Source: Nemopilema nomurai
Taxonomy: Eukaryota; Cnidaria; Scyphozoa; Rhizostomeae; Rhizostomatidae
Reading direction: 5' to 3'
DNA length: 64,000 nt
Assembly: GCA_003864495.1 (NCBI GenBank)
Contig: ML133457.1
Coordinates: 1,488,001-1,552,000, forward strand
Shown: positions 1-13,400 of the stretch, in pieces
How positions within the stretch are numbered: the stretch's first letter is position 1
Layout: the number at the start of each line of letters is the position of its first letter
Notes under the pieces: generated by a model
Database searches by the model: none
Told to the model about the DNA's origin: nothing
What the model saw: the letters and a program-made list of their open reading frames with translations, nothing else
Program-made: the position numbers and the translations under genes

Positions 1-318
1 ATTGCTTTTGACCTTTGGGAGGTATGCATGTACACAAGGCTTGCAGTTCCTAAACAAACATTGCTTTACAACCCGTCACTCTACTAATGGTAATCTTTCA
101 TTACACGGGCTATATTGCAAAGGTGGCAAGGTTTCGAAGGCATTCTTTCATTTAACACTCAAGCTGCCAGTGACAGAAAAACTGTAATAAATAAGACCTT
201 GATGTGGAGTACAAATAACATCAAGTTGAGGTTCTAAAGTCGCCATTTGGAACAATTTCAATAGTTTTCAAAGCAATATCTTGCAAAAGAAATTAATGAA
301 ACATTAAGTGTTTAAATG
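1..318. other. Unassigned AT-rich DNA
   Basis: I see no splice-bounded exon, RNA gene or repeat boundary here. The short open frame at the left edge looks like chance. Confidence 0.4.
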
Positions 319-818
319 ACCGTAGAAGCTCTATAAAGCCCCCTCTCTATTAAGCCTACTTTCTGATATGCCTTTAAACAGAAATTTAAAAATTAGCTCC
401 CTTCCTATTAAGCCCCCCAAATTGTCATACAAGAAAGACTACAGAGTAAAGTGCAAAGATTTAGTTATGGCTCATTTTGTATTTGGTCGTAATATTGCCA
501 GTTTCTAATTTCATATGTTTGAGAGTCAACATTTTTTGGCCAGTTTGTCTTCAACATCTCTAGCAATGATGACAAAATAGCCAACAACAGATTTCCAAAT
601 CTTCTTGTAAATACGATACACTCTGGCAACAGTTGCAAAAATGTGGTCTGAAATGTTTGCGAAATTCAGTTTCTTTGAATCATTTTTGCAGCATCCTTGA
701 TCTTGATTTTTGAAATTAGCCCCTTCTCTTCATTAAACTCCTCTCTATTCCTTCTCTATAGGACCCCGACAGTTAAATATGCCCCCGAGGGGGGGGGGGT
801 TAATAGAGCTTTTACGGT
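319..818. mobile_element. MITE-like element with about 20-bp inverted ends
   Basis: The left end starts ACCGTAGAAGCTCTATAAAG. The reverse complement of the right end starts ACCGTAAAAGCTCTATTAAC, so the two ends are near-perfect terminal inverted repeats about 500 bp apart. Both ends run into C-rich stretches (CCCCCTCTC on the left; a run of 11 G at 789-799 on the right). The flanks (AAATG left, AATTG right) are only a weak candidate target duplication. No transposase frame is present. Superfamily not assigned. Confidence 0.6.
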
Positions 819-2750
819 AATTGTTTGTGGGTGAAATGATGTCCATGCATGATTATCTTGATTGATGAATATGATTTACTTAAGTCCCTACAGAAAGCAG
901 AGGAGCTTGACATTACAAAATTTATTGATTTAAAAACATCCAATGCAGGTGTAGCCAAAATGGAGGTCAGTCCCAAGTAGAATAAAACAACCCCCAATCC
1001 TTACAAATGTTAATGAACAGTCTTAGAGTCAGCACCATTGAATTTTACTTGTAATATATGCGATGAATGAGTATGAGGTATTGCTTAAATTTTATTAACA
1101 TAATATTGCGTGTTTTCAACCTATACTCAAAGACTTTAATTAGCTAGATTATGCAAAGCTAGAAACTGTACAAACTTCAAGTGAATAAAGAGGAAAATGG
1201 CGCAAAATTGAGCGAAGTTTGAATTGAGCTTTTGTTTTCAGTTGGCCTGGACTTTGAGCCGTTCGTACAAGTAGATAATAAAGAAATGATTTTCAGCGAA
1301 CTTTACTGCTATAGGCAAACATATCGTGGCTTCGAGATTTTTGTAATAGTTTTACACAAAATGCTCTACTGTAATTCGAAGAAAGCGTGTATTATGTAAT
1401 ATCATGCAACATTTTGTGACATTTAACTTTCGTTGTTCTAAAACTCAGTACAAACTTTATGTCTGTCGGCAAAATCAAGGTTTCGTTGACAAATGATGAA
1501 ATTTTGAGATTGTCTTGTTTTGTTTTACTTTCGGTGCATTTTCAATAAAAGTCGTGTTTTCAACTTCTACCGCAAAACTTTCAAAGGGCACACGGATTCA
1601 TAACATGTAAAAGCATAACAGAGAGCTGGATGAAGCGAATTGAGTACAAACGTAGTAGGAAAAAGTCACGTGCTCATCATAACCACGCCTAAAACCACAC
1701 CCATTCGTCGGCAAATCTCAATTTTGTACACACAAATAAACACAAATATTGTCATGCAGCTCCATCCTTGCCTAGCACGCAACTTTTATTTGTTACTTGC
1801 TATAAATGTTTGAATAAAAGGGTATTTCAGCGTTCACCATGTTACAGGTAGGCACATGGCTTGCAACATGTTAATTTGTTGCTTTTAGGTAAACAAGCAG
1901 GCAGGCATTTGCTTCTGGCCATATGAATAATTAAATACATAGACATCTCTGCGTTCACGAAATCTGTCACCATGAACAGGGCAAAGTTTCCTTAAAGGCA
2001 ACATTTCCTAGCCAGCGTTCTTTAATATCAAGAGTTGAATCTTTTGATGCAATTTATACACCAACGTGCATAATCTACCGATGCTGGCAGCATGATAAAG
2101 TCCAAAAAGTAGACATTGCCAAAATTTCTGATGATCCCCATTTGGGCTTTTTGCTAATGATTTTCCAGTTCCAAATTTGTGATCATTCTGGGTTACTTTT
2201 GGGGGCAAATAGTTAACGTTCCTCCAGAATTCGCCATATCTCCGATAAAGTTATTCGATAAAACCAGACAGATTTTACTATGGTTTTATTTAGACTTAAA
2301 AAATCGGAGATTTGTTCTAAAAGTACAATTGGCTGCTTGATAGCTGGAGTATAGTTGACTTTAGACTAATTGATAAACAGACTTGCATGCAGTGCCTCTG
2401 ACATTAAAGACCTCAGCTGGGGAGAACGTGAAGACCATTATTATCTTGTATCACTCAGTAATTACCTTACCTCAGTAATTACCTTCGAGACTTGTTTGCT
2501 CAACATTCATTGAACTACGAATTGCTACTGATTCTAGTAATCCGAAGCGCAAGATGACTAAGGGAGAATTGCGAGTAGAAAAGAGAGAAACATTCTTTGT
2601 AAGCATTTCAGTGCCAACAATATCGATTTACTTATTTCGCCTCCACACCCGTATATAGCCATAACAGTCTCACCGAAGGAGCGCAAGATGCAACACAAAG
2701 GAACTTGTGAGTTAAGCGTAGAAGTCTATCTATAAAACAAGCAATTCTCA
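819..2750. other. Intergenic stretch, nothing recognised
   Basis: AT-rich DNA without a convincing exon on either strand. The open frames are short and lack splice context or family resemblance. Confidence 0.4.
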
Positions 2751-2751
2751 T

Positions 2752-2805
2752 AGGCAACAGGATTTCTTACGGTTATTTTATGCACTGTCTATGATTCTTC
2801 GCAAT
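2752..2805 (+). repeat. SINE 3' tail fragment
   Basis: The segment following GGTTATTTTATGCACTG and ending CTATGATTC matches the tail of the tRNA-like SINE copies found head-to-head at 9326-9505. The 20 bases before it (CATAGGCAACAGGATTT) also recur just left of that pair, at 9301. This indicates a shared dispersed repeat; the full extent here is unclear. Confidence 0.45.
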
Positions 2806-3720
2806 TCTCCTTAACGCTAGGTTGTGCAGGCAATATTCTTCTACTGTCATATTTTGCACACCACTGGCATTGAAAGGTTTTTTCTGCCTTTCTCCATAAG
2901 AATGCAAAGCCGTATCCTTTTAAAAAATAAATATTACTTGGGGATATTATTGTTGAACATGGCCCCTTTGAAACTTCTCTTTGTAATGGGAGATTTCAAT
3001 ATTAACTTAATGATTTATGAAAAGCATGTGTCGGCGCCGATGACCATCCAGAAATATTCGTCACCGATGCAAGTAAGGATATTTGGGGAAATACTCTGAG
3101 ACCGCACCCCTTGATCTCTCAGAAAGCATAGGCACTTCTTTTTAGATGAATTTGGTCAAACGCCTTTGCCCTGCTCCATTTTCATTTTTTTTATAATAAA
3201 AGGGCTCTGTTGTTAGGAAGCAATATTTTAGCCTTTTGACTGCATGTAGAGCTGCAATGAATTTATTCTTGACCGTTGTTTGCAATGATGTTATCTTTGG
3301 GTGGACATTTCATACGAAACCGCAACGAACAACAGCAGTGAAAGAAATCTTGCTTAATAGCAATCTTTGGACTGCATCGGTCAACCGGTGCAAAACGCTG
3401 AAAAATCAAAAGTCTGGGAACCGATGAACCGATGGTTCTCAACCTTTGTTGAGAACAATGGAGCTGTCAAAGCCACGATGATTGACACCGATGCACTATT
3501 CAAAATGATTACGCAATATTTGTTGCAAAATGGGGTTGGCTTGGGTTGGGGGTGGAAAAAGGAAATGGGGCTGAAACTGCTCGAGTATGGCAAGAAATGG
3601 ATCAGGAAGATGAGGAGGGGGAAAAAGGATGTGGGAAAAAGTTTATATTATCGAACGAGGAGCTGCATCAGTTATCGAATGGATTTGTCGTAGCTGTGCG
3701 GCCGTACAACATGTAGAAAT
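2806..3720 (+). pseudogene. Degenerate coding-like remnant, family unknown
   Basis: Several short frames on the plus strand look like decayed protein sequence: a stretch near 3040-3100 readable as VTDASKDIWGNTL, and frames at 3236-3427 and 3367-3693. They are in different frames and broken by stops. No splice sites link them and I recognise no family. A decayed transposon gene is the most likely explanation, but this is inference. Confidence 0.25.
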
Positions 3721-3939
3721 GAAATTATCTGAATCTGTTAGAAGTTCTAATTTTTGACCAATGCATTTGCATTGGTTGAATCAGTCTCGATCCGCTCCTA
3801 TTTTACCCTTATTGATAACATCTTTGTAAATAATGCAATAGATTAAAAAATTCAAAGAGGTAACATATTATCCATAATGGCGGTCAATTTGCCATTTGTC
3901 ACTGTACACTTGACTGTAATTTATCCCATTTTTCTAATG

Positions 3940-4335
3940 ATTACACGCTTTATTTTTCATTAGGAACCTACATGTAGAAGGCATAAAATATATAAAGAAC
4001 TAATACTACTAAAAACAAAATCACTAAAAAACTTTTCAATTTGAAAATTTTTTATAACTGCAAGCATCAAGAACTAAAAAGCCGGTTCCATTCATTTGCA
4101 GCCAATACTCGCATACATTGTTTGCTATTTGTGTGTCAAGCGCTTCGTCGAGTAGTTTCCGCATATGCTGTCTCGCCCCTTTCTCTATTAAGTGCTAAGG
4201 CTTATTGATGTGCAGCGAAAATTAAGTAACTTTTAAGGAACTTTTGCTACTAAAATCTGATGATTTGAGGTCTACGAATAAGGAACTTTTGGAACTAGGC
4301 CTTGAGGTAGGTTCCTTATAAAAAGAGCGTGTAAT
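3940..4335. mobile_element. TA-flanked MITE upstream of glyoxalase I
   Basis: The ends are inverted copies: left ATTACACGCT, then AGGAACCTAC; right GTAGGTTCCT, then AGCGTGTAAT. Read as TA + CACGCT...AGCGTG + TA, the element is 388 bp with a TA target duplication, as in Tc1/mariner-type elements. There is no open frame. Its right half (from about 4135) recurs at 34375-34612 in reverse orientation and at 45665-45895 in the same orientation. The right end lies only about 100 bp upstream of the glyoxalase I start codon. Confidence 0.75.
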
Positions 4336-4436
4336 AAAAAATAAAATGAAAATAAAAAAATGAAAATGACTGCGAAGGATTTAGTGATTACGAAGGAGCT
4401 TACTTTACTTGGTAGCGTCATTGGGAAGTAAACGAA

Positions 4437-4988
4437 ATGGCCGCTGCTACCCCTTTGAGCGAAGAGAAAATGGCCACGGCTCTGGCTGAGCCCGAGGCCT
4501 GCACGCAGGACTATATCTTCCAGCAGACCATGTATAGAATCAAGGACCCAGAAGCATCGCTGAACTTTTACAGCAAAGTTCTAGGTATGCGGCTGCTGAA
4601 CAGATTAGATTTCCCTCCCATGAAATTTACCGTGTACTTCTTGGGGTTCGAAAAGAAGGCTGATATACCAGAGGATAAAGATTCGAGAACGGAATGGGCC
4701 TTTTCAAGGAAAGCTACCCTGGAGTTAACTCACAACTGGGGCACTGAATCGGACCCGAATTTCAGTGGATACCATAATGGAAACTCGGAGCCACGAGGGT
4801 ACGGGCACATCGGGATAATGGTGCCAGACGTGTACAAGGCGTGTGAAAGGTTTGAATTACTCGGGGTTACATTTGCAAAAAAACCTGACGAGGGGAGAAT
4901 GAAAGGACTTGCGTTCATCAAAGACCCTGATGGCTATTTGATCGAGATTCTCAACAACAAGGCCCTGAGAAATGTTACAATTAGCTGA
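4437..4988 (+). CDS. GLO1: Lactoylglutathione lyase (glyoxalase I), intronless
   Basis: This 183-residue protein is a full-length glyoxalase I. The enzyme isomerises the hemithioacetal of methylglyoxal and glutathione to S-lactoylglutathione in the cytosol, using a divalent metal at a dimer interface. Comparison with the animal family places the metal ligands at Q30 (in [10 protein letters not shown]), E96 (in [11 protein letters not shown]), H124 (in GYGHIGI) and E170 (in [10 protein letters not shown]); all four are present. The start at 4437 gives a length close to the human 184 residues; an in-frame Met at codon 12 is an alternative. AATAAA lies 37 bases after the stop (5025-5030). The coding region has no intron, unlike the multi-exon genes around it. 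This points to a retrocopy or to intron loss, but the frame is intact and looks functional. Confidence 0.95.
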   Translation: MAAATPLSEEKMATALAEPEACTQDYIFQQTMYRIKDPEASLNFYSKVLGMRLLNRLDFPPMKFTVYFLGFEKKADIPEDKDSRTEWAFSRKATLELTHNWGTESDPNFSGYHNGNSEPRGYGHIGIMVPDVYKACERFELLGVTFAKKPDEGRMKGLAFIKDPDGYLIEILNNKALRNVTIS

Positions 4989-7489
4989 ACGAAGAGCTGA
5001 TTTGATGACAAGCTGTGAACGCCGAATAAAGCACTTGATTAAAGTGGCTGTTGCTGCATCCAGATTGAATTCATCTCTTGATAATAGAATTGAGCTTACA
5101 TCAATTTTAGCTAAGTCACATCATCCATACATCATCAACATACATTTGCTAAAGCTTGAAATAGAATTACACTTGTGTGTCTTCTGTCTTCTAAGACTTT
5201 TGAGTATTACTAACTAGAATAATTTGGTTCTTCACTGTGTTTTTTCTTGAAGTCATAGATAGTTTGCAGTGCTTAAAGTCATCCAACAAATTTATCATTC
5301 TTCCTGTCTACAAAACCCATGCAGTTTAGGTGAAAGACCTTTAGTTGTTCTGTCAAGACCTCTGACACAATCTTGTTCTTTCTTAAATAAACTAATTCTG
5401 AAGAACACAGTTTTCGTTTTCTGTTTATGTACTAAGGATGCCTTCCTTTTGTTTTATAATGGAGCATCTTTGTAAATCATGAAAAATTAATCTTTCCAAA
5501 CACTCAAATCCAACTAAATAGTCAAGATATTACTTTGACCAGGAGCATGGAAAATTTGTTCTGGATTGAATGCTTTCTGAAAAACTCTTTCCATACATTG
5601 TTTCATGAATATATGAAAGACTGTAAACAATGACCTTATTAACAAAGCATTAATGTGAAAATCAAGGTGTGAATACCTAAAAATGTGGCATGCTTGAAGA
5701 TTATTACTTTGAGAAATCTTTATCTGTATGGACCAGAAGATTGGAAAGTCAGAAAATAAAAAGATGCAATAATCTGCACACCGTGAAAGCAGCAGGTATG
5801 CACCAGATACTTTGCGCGTGCGATGGCATGCGATGGGAACCGCTTTTTATCCGTTGTTTCTCATACCTGTTGTCAAGAACTGGGTGCTGCTTTTAAGGAG
5901 ACCTAATTTGGCGACTTTGAGTTACCACTGCTTTGAAAATCTTTGAAACATAAGCAATTTAAAAAATGTGTGTGTTTTCTTTGTTTTGCGCGTGTGGAGG
6001 CATGCAAATTTTAATGTATGTATTGTAGCAGTTTCAATAAAAAAATTTTAAGAATTATCACTTACAAACTTCATTAAAGAACTTTTAAAGGGGCTGGTTT
6101 GAGAAAGAAGATGTCGAGGGTGGGAAAAGGTTGGAAAATTAATAGTCAGAAGGGTGGTGGAATGATTATTTGGGACTCTCAAGTATTTGTATGAAAATAA
6201 GAATAAGTCAGATCTTTTTGTTCATGGTTGAAGATTCTTTGGTGGACAGCAACCTAGATCCTAAGGTTTGATAAATATTCAAATAAACATTTATCAACAT
6301 GACATTTATAAAGACACCAAAATAAAAAGCAGAAAAGAGTAGAATCATAGCATTTGGTTTTTGAATTATATCTAAATTGAGCAACTCAAAATACATGATA
6401 CAACCAAAATAATATAGTCAAATAAAACTGAAAGGGCAAATAGTATAGATTGAAACCTTCCTGACATGCAGCATCATCCTACTTTTTCACAACTTGCATG
6501 ATTCATGCAAAACTAAAGAAACTTTATTTCCTGGTTAAACACACTTTTCGTGACCTAAAGGCAGGAAATATTAGGCCCTAAAACCAAGACCTGTATACTG
6601 TACTGACCAATCAATTGTAAGGTGATTGATTGAAAAGTTTAAGCTAGCTAGGGGAGATTATTTGAAATTAACACATACATAAAAAATTCATTGATTGAAA
6701 TACCTACAGACTTGAAAATATTGTGCAACAATAAAAACACAACACATTTAATAACTTGCAAAATAAGAATAGAACGGAATAAGAAAGGAACTAGAATGCT
6801 AGATGTGCAGCTTTAATAAGACTTCAAACAACATTTGACACAACTATGCATGAAAATTGTATTTGGAATGCCTAGCAAAAAGAGAATATCCTCTCTAGCT
6901 TATACCAATTCCACACCCCAAAACAACATTGCATGTTTATTTGACAATAAACCAAAGAATAAGTAAGCTGTCATGGAAATCTACATCAATATATTACAAA
7001 ACTGCATGATGGAAAGGTGTTTGTGAATGTGAACAAATCTAGATAGCTAGCCATATTGAGGAGATATCTGATAAAATATATAGGCCCATGAAAATTAACC
7101 TATATATTTTGGACCCTGCATATTTAAGCACCACTATGGACATATTTGGATGTTGGAAACAAATTAATTAATTAGCATCTCAACCTGGGAGTTCAGTCAA
7201 ATCACATTTCCCTCCATATTTTTTACCATTGGGCAGTACAATTAACAGGGCTTAATATCAATAAACACCTTGTATACAGTATAAAATGTCTTTCTTTGCA
7301 TTTTGAGCTGCATATGTTTTGTAATTCATTCTCAATGCCTCAATTTGAAAATACTTGTCTTCATGTCTGGGCAGGTCTTCTTCTAAGCAATAGCTTGTAG
7401 TATCAAACGAAGCGTTGTTTGATCCAATTTCAATTTGCACATGATTGCATGTCCTGTCTGCATTAAGCGATGAAAATTAAGGTCTAAAT
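4989..7489. other. Convergent 3' intergenic region GLO1 / ZDHHC17
   Basis: The two flanking genes converge here, so the stretch should hold both 3' untranslated regions. For the minus-strand gene, TTTATT (reverse AATAAA) occurs near 6937 and 6523. No exon, RNA gene or transposon ends were recognised. Confidence 0.45.
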
Positions 7490-10400
7490 TTATACAATAT
7501 GACTGGGACTTTTCTCTGATTCTTGCACAAAACCTTCAAATCTTCCAACATCATACTCATTCATCCAATCAACTTTGTTAGGCCTTACAAGGCCAAAAAA
7601 TGAAAACTCGAAAAAGTCTGCCATATTCTGTATGATTCCACGCCTACAATAAAAAAATTAAAGAACACACATCAAAATCTCTCACTGCAAATGGCTCAAC
7701 CAAAAAGGACTTCTTGTGCAATACAAATGACATGTTTAAAGTAACAGCTTACATACATACTAATTTAGGCAAACATTCTGCACAGTAGTCGAGCAAAACC
7801 AACATTTTAATAAGGTAATAGCATTTATTTTCAAGGCACATAAAAACTGAAGAATGTAGAAAGGGCTTTAATTAAGTTTTATTTCTTCTTTGCTCCAGCA
7901 ATCTATTTGGTGGAATCTCAAATTACAGTAAGGTTACTAATGAAATGAAGGGAAAATTTACTGAGCTTTGTATCATCTTACAGGATCTCAAAAAGCATAA
8001 AATACAAACGTGAAAGGGCTCCGTATCTGTCCTGTCCTGTTGTCATTGAAGTGCCTGTACCTTGCTGCATTCATTCTTTCATTTGTTGTCATTCCTAGCC
8101 AGAATAACTAAAATGACAAAGAGAACTGCATCATGACTTGAACATTTTAAAATCCCTCTTTCATGCAAACAAATAGTAAAATGTTCATAGAGAATAGTTC
8201 AACACATATAACAGAAGAACACCAGAATATTCCACCAACTTTACACATCATACACGGTGAAAACATCCCAAGATGAGGAGCCCTCCCCACATGCATAAAA
8301 ATTAAAAAAATGAGAAGAGAACAATATCTAGGCCTATAGCAATTGTCAAGTTTCCACATATCACCACAGCATTGCTGTCAATTACAGCATTCCTTTATGC
8401 TACTAAACTGATTTACATAAAAAATTGGAATATCTAGCCTGTTAACGGAAGAAAAACAAAGAACATTGTTGGTTATATTAGAGGTTGGTAGTAAATACGG
8501 GAAAGCTTACTCACAAAATAAATTGTTAATAAAGAGTTTTGTAACACAAAAGCTTCAAAACTGAAAGAGTGGAACACAAAATAACATAATATTGAGAAGG
8601 TACTTCTAGCTTTTGATACTTGAATACTAATTTTGTTGCATCTATGATGACGTTTTGAAGAAAATTCAGATGCAGAATTTATGAAAAACATCTTAAAGAG
8701 CATTTGCTAGTAAAAACAGACATTGAAAGCAATCATAGAAATCAAGCAATATCTTAAAACCAATACAGCAATAAAAGAAACTAAGAAACAACCTGATAAT
8801 TGCCACTTGGAAGCAAATTTTTAGTTTGTAAGCTTACCTGATAAAAATTACAAACAAGAAGTGCACCAACCCAGAGGCCATGAAACAATGCATGGGTATA
8901 TCCCCACATTACCCAAGGGGCACACTCACAAACGGTGACAACGGATGACAGAATTCCTTTTGTGAAAGGTCCACAGTGCATGTTGAAATCTAAAGAGGAA
9001 ACGGTTCAAAAAATTTAAAAACTTCTTATAGTGTATAAGACAGTGAAAGTTGTTACTTTGAGTTTTATACTTTAGAAAGAATGCAGCGTTTTCTAAAACT
9101 ACTTTCACTACAGTAGACCTAGGCATAGGAATTTGAATAGATGGGCAGTAAATTGTCCTTTCTTGTTGGTGTCTGGTGGACAGCTTTTACAATAAAGAAA
9201 ACTGGTTTACAAAGGCTTTAGAGCATTAAAAAGAAATTGCACATGTTTAAACTAAAAAAGAGCTTTTAAAAGAAGAGGAAAATGGGATTATACACTAGGT
9301 CATAGGCAACAGGATTTTTTACAAAGGATCATAAATAGTGCAGAAAAATAACCGACCCGAGCAGGACTTGCGGGCAGTGCGAATAAATGGCTTGGCCTCA
9401 AGTGCTGGCTTGAAAGCATGACCCGATAGCTCAACAGTAGAGCAGTTTGCATACAAAGTTCCAGTCCTGCTTGGGTCAGTTATTTCTCCCTACTCTCTAT
9501 GATCCATCGATTATAAACTTATAGCCTATTATATTATAAGTTACCTTTATAAGTTACATTTTCCTACCTTGGATAGAAGATCAAAAGGGTGGAAAATATC
9601 AGGGAGTGTTAAATTCGCTGGGAAAATAGCAGAAGGAAAAGAAATGATGGCAGTTTCATTAGAAACCAATCAACAGGGTGGAGAATACATTTTCTGGCTG
9701 CTATGGAAGAATTTGTATTGTAAGTGGGGACTGGGATTACCTAACTTGGGATTACCTAAGATAATTAGAAGATGCAATAAGGAATCACCACAACATACAT
9801 GTAACTGCTGCCCATTGGTACCAAATATTCATCCAGAACAGGAAAAATATGTACCAGAAGAAGGAATGATGGTTTTTGTATCCTATAAACAAGAAGAGAC
9901 CAAGAACAATGTCACAATTCAGACAGCGATAGAAGTTGCTCACAGGTAAGTGGAAGAAAAGATTGGCACTCTTTATCTTGGTGTTGGTGACTTGCTGTTG
10001 AAAATGCAATTTAGTGTAATTAAATGTATTTTCTACATTTATGTGCCAAAGAGCAAAAACAAAGTAGATTATCAAATTCATAACTGCTGCTTCCAAAGAG
10101 GATTTAAAAATATCACAGCACAGGTGTATGTAATATCTAGCAAGATTGAATCATCTATTTTAAACAAGCCAATAAAATTGGCAATGCTAATCATTTATGG
10201 CCCTTCCTGAAAAAACATAACAGGTTCACAAAACTCTTTTTGATAAATTTCCTTTGCTTTGAAGAGTGTCCTGACCCCTATACTGCAGGCAATCTTTTTA
10301 TGGCTATTCTGTTTACACTTTCTTGATACATTCTTTTTTTTAAGTTTCATTACTGCAGCTTAGAGTTCTTTATTCAAGAATAGTGCTAGCCAGTAAACTA

Positions 10401-13400
10401 TACCACATGAAATAAATAGAAACCAGGGTCAGGACGAAAAATATTCTGGTATTCCATCAACAAGCAAGAAGCACAAAAACTTGAATTAAACATCGAGAGC
10501 AGCAATCAGTCTAGAGCATACAGATGATGTAGCCACAGATGAAGGCTCCACTCACCTATGCAATTATCCACCCAGGGACAGTGATGATCCATTCTTGCCA
10601 CACATTTGTTGCAAACTCCACAATGTTTTGATCTTATTGGTCGGCGTATCTAAAGCATCATAGTACCAAGTTTATTTGTCAAATAGAGCCCCTTGCTACT
10701 TAGATATTCAATAGACTATCAATTGGACAGCTAAATGTACTCTCTAGATTACATCTAGCCAATCATTATAAATATTTACCATAGCATAGCAATTTTATCA
10801 AATACTTATCACAGCATACCTACTCATTTGTCTACATTCTCTAATATACAGCTTCTGAACACAAACCAGCTATTTGCTTTGTTAGCTTTGGCCACTTACA
10901 GAATCAGCATGAGGAACTTGCAAACCAAGAAGAATGAATGTTTAAACTAGCCTGTTCTGCTTCCAACTCTTTGCAATAGAGTATATCAGCCAGAAAACTA
11001 GCTTTCTATTACGTACTTGTAACTCATTAAAATGGACTGGATATCTAGAGAAATCAAGGGGAAATGTTGTAATAAAACAATTCAAGCAGTAAAAATGATT
11101 GGGCACTCACTAAACATGTTGCACAGAATCTTCCAAAATCTTTCAGCATTCCCTTTTCAGCTAACTCAATGATATTCTTAAAGTAAAAAAATTATGAATT
11201 TATTTACAAAATTGATAAGTTTAACTGAACTAAACAGCATTACATATTGGTGTGATACAACAATTCCCAAAAGACACAGTTGTGCTGTTTTTTATTGTGC
11301 TGCTTCAGGCTCATAAGACTACATCTTAACACATTTTATTGAATCACATAAATATTCTGTTTGGTTATTAGAGGAGGTGCAAGGTGGATAAATTTTCATC
11401 AATAGTCAGCAGAAATTTACAAGAAAAAAAGTATGTCTGGAATCAAAGCAAATAAATAAAACAAGTTCACCTTTTTCTTCTCTGATGGTGAGTTTTTAAT
11501 AATGCCTGGATCTGATAACCATGACTTGTAGAAGAAGTAAAACAATCCAGTTGCATTTAACGTAAACAAAAATAGAACTCTTGGTCCGATGACTGAGGGT
11601 TATGTTAAAGAAAATGGGACAAAAAGATCTGTAATAATCATTATACATGACAGACATGAGAAAGTTTTTTCCTTAAACTGCATATATGTAAGCAGATAAG
11701 GTTAATGGATAGCTAACAGATATGGACTTCTGTCTTATCAAGCAAACTTGTTCCCTTAGATAAATTGAACCAGCCTATATAAAATATAGGAAATATGCTT
11801 ACAATGTACTACACTAGACATAAATGGCCAAAGAGGACATAAGTCAGAAGTATAAAGAATTGATCACTTATTATAATTGAGATTTGAAACATAATTTGAT
11901 ATAACCATATATATATAATGTTTGAAAAGATACAAGGCCAAAAATAAATGAAGAGTGTTGCAAACATAAATGCTTTTGTTGCTAGGTATGTACCTAGAGC
12001 CATAGTGTTATCCTCCATGTCTCTAAATAACCTTTTGAAATAAATTAAAAGCTAAAAGCAAATTATCAGGTTACAACATGATGTCAACCAAAGTCAGTGC
12101 ATATGTATTCAGATGTGTAAAATTTGTCCCATTACAGAATCTAAGTCAATTCAAAATAGGCATATAATAAGCAAGCAAATCTAATAATAAACACACATTT
12201 CTAAAAATAAGCCAAGCCATCTGATACCATGCAGACAAAGAAAGCAGAGCAGTAAAAGTAAAATGGCTAATGCTGTAAAAATGTGTTGTTGATAATAGTT
12301 GATGAAGCAAAGCAAAGTTACTTTGGTCTGACAAACATTTTGTTGTTTGCATATCACTTTGTGGGAACAAAACAGAATTTCAACAGTAGGTTACCTTCAC
12401 TCAGTTTAGTGATGACTAGCTACAGCAAAGCTTGCATTGCCAAAAGAAGAGGTATTCATCTCTTTAAATCTGAGGAGAGACTTTCTTGTGTCTTGTGTAG
12501 GCTTCCAGAGCAAGCGCCTTAGAGGCAGTTTTTGGAAGCTAAATTGTATCATCCATTGACAATGCCATTCGGTTTAAAAAGACATAATTTTTAGACACTT
12601 GCTCATTTGTATTGCTCCCAAGATAAGCACCATAGCAGAAAGTTGCAAAATAAGATTACTCAAAGATAATTAGTTACTCTTTTCTCCTCTCAAATCAAGC
12701 AAAACTTTGAGTTTAAAGGTGTACCTTAAGGAATAGCTGAGTGTGAAGCCAAGGAGACCCATCAACAGCAAAGTGTATATCCACCAAGGTGAGTACTCCA
12801 AAATGGTGCCTGACAAAAACATTGCCATGATTGGGATAAAAACACCAAGCCTTCGTTTGTTCTCCTTAAAAAGTAATGCAAAACAGAATAACAATTTAAT
12901 TAAAAAAATATTCATATTCAAAATCATTTCAATCAACCAACCAGGGCACTCACAAGCCTCTCTGTTAGTATTTTAGTGGGCGTGTGCTCAAATGCGTGCC
13001 CCACCTTGCTAAGGCCCATGCTTTACCAAAAAAATATAACAATCAGGGATCACAATGACAGTTTATTGGTTATTGACCAAAAATATATTCAAGAGGTGTT
13101 TGTTTAAACTTGGCAATAACAATTTCCTCGAAAGAGGGATTGAAAGAAGCAATGGTTAACTTAGATATTAAAGGTTAACATATTCCAACGGTTATCAAGG
13201 AGCATGATTTAAAGGGTGTTTATAAACCAGGCATGTGATTTATTGCTTATAAACCGTGCACCTTAAACAGAGAGGCCTGTACTCATGAAGTAACTGAAAA
13301 CAGGAGAGTTTCTTTCAATTCTATCTCCATTAAAAAAAGGCAGTAACAACACAATGCAGAGCAGATTTATTTTTATGAGAACAAAGCTTATTGTACACTT

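Noticed and set aside
9569..9949. 126-codon plus-strand frame
   Set aside because: Overlaps ZDHHC17 exon 16 on the other strand; no homology and no splice context.
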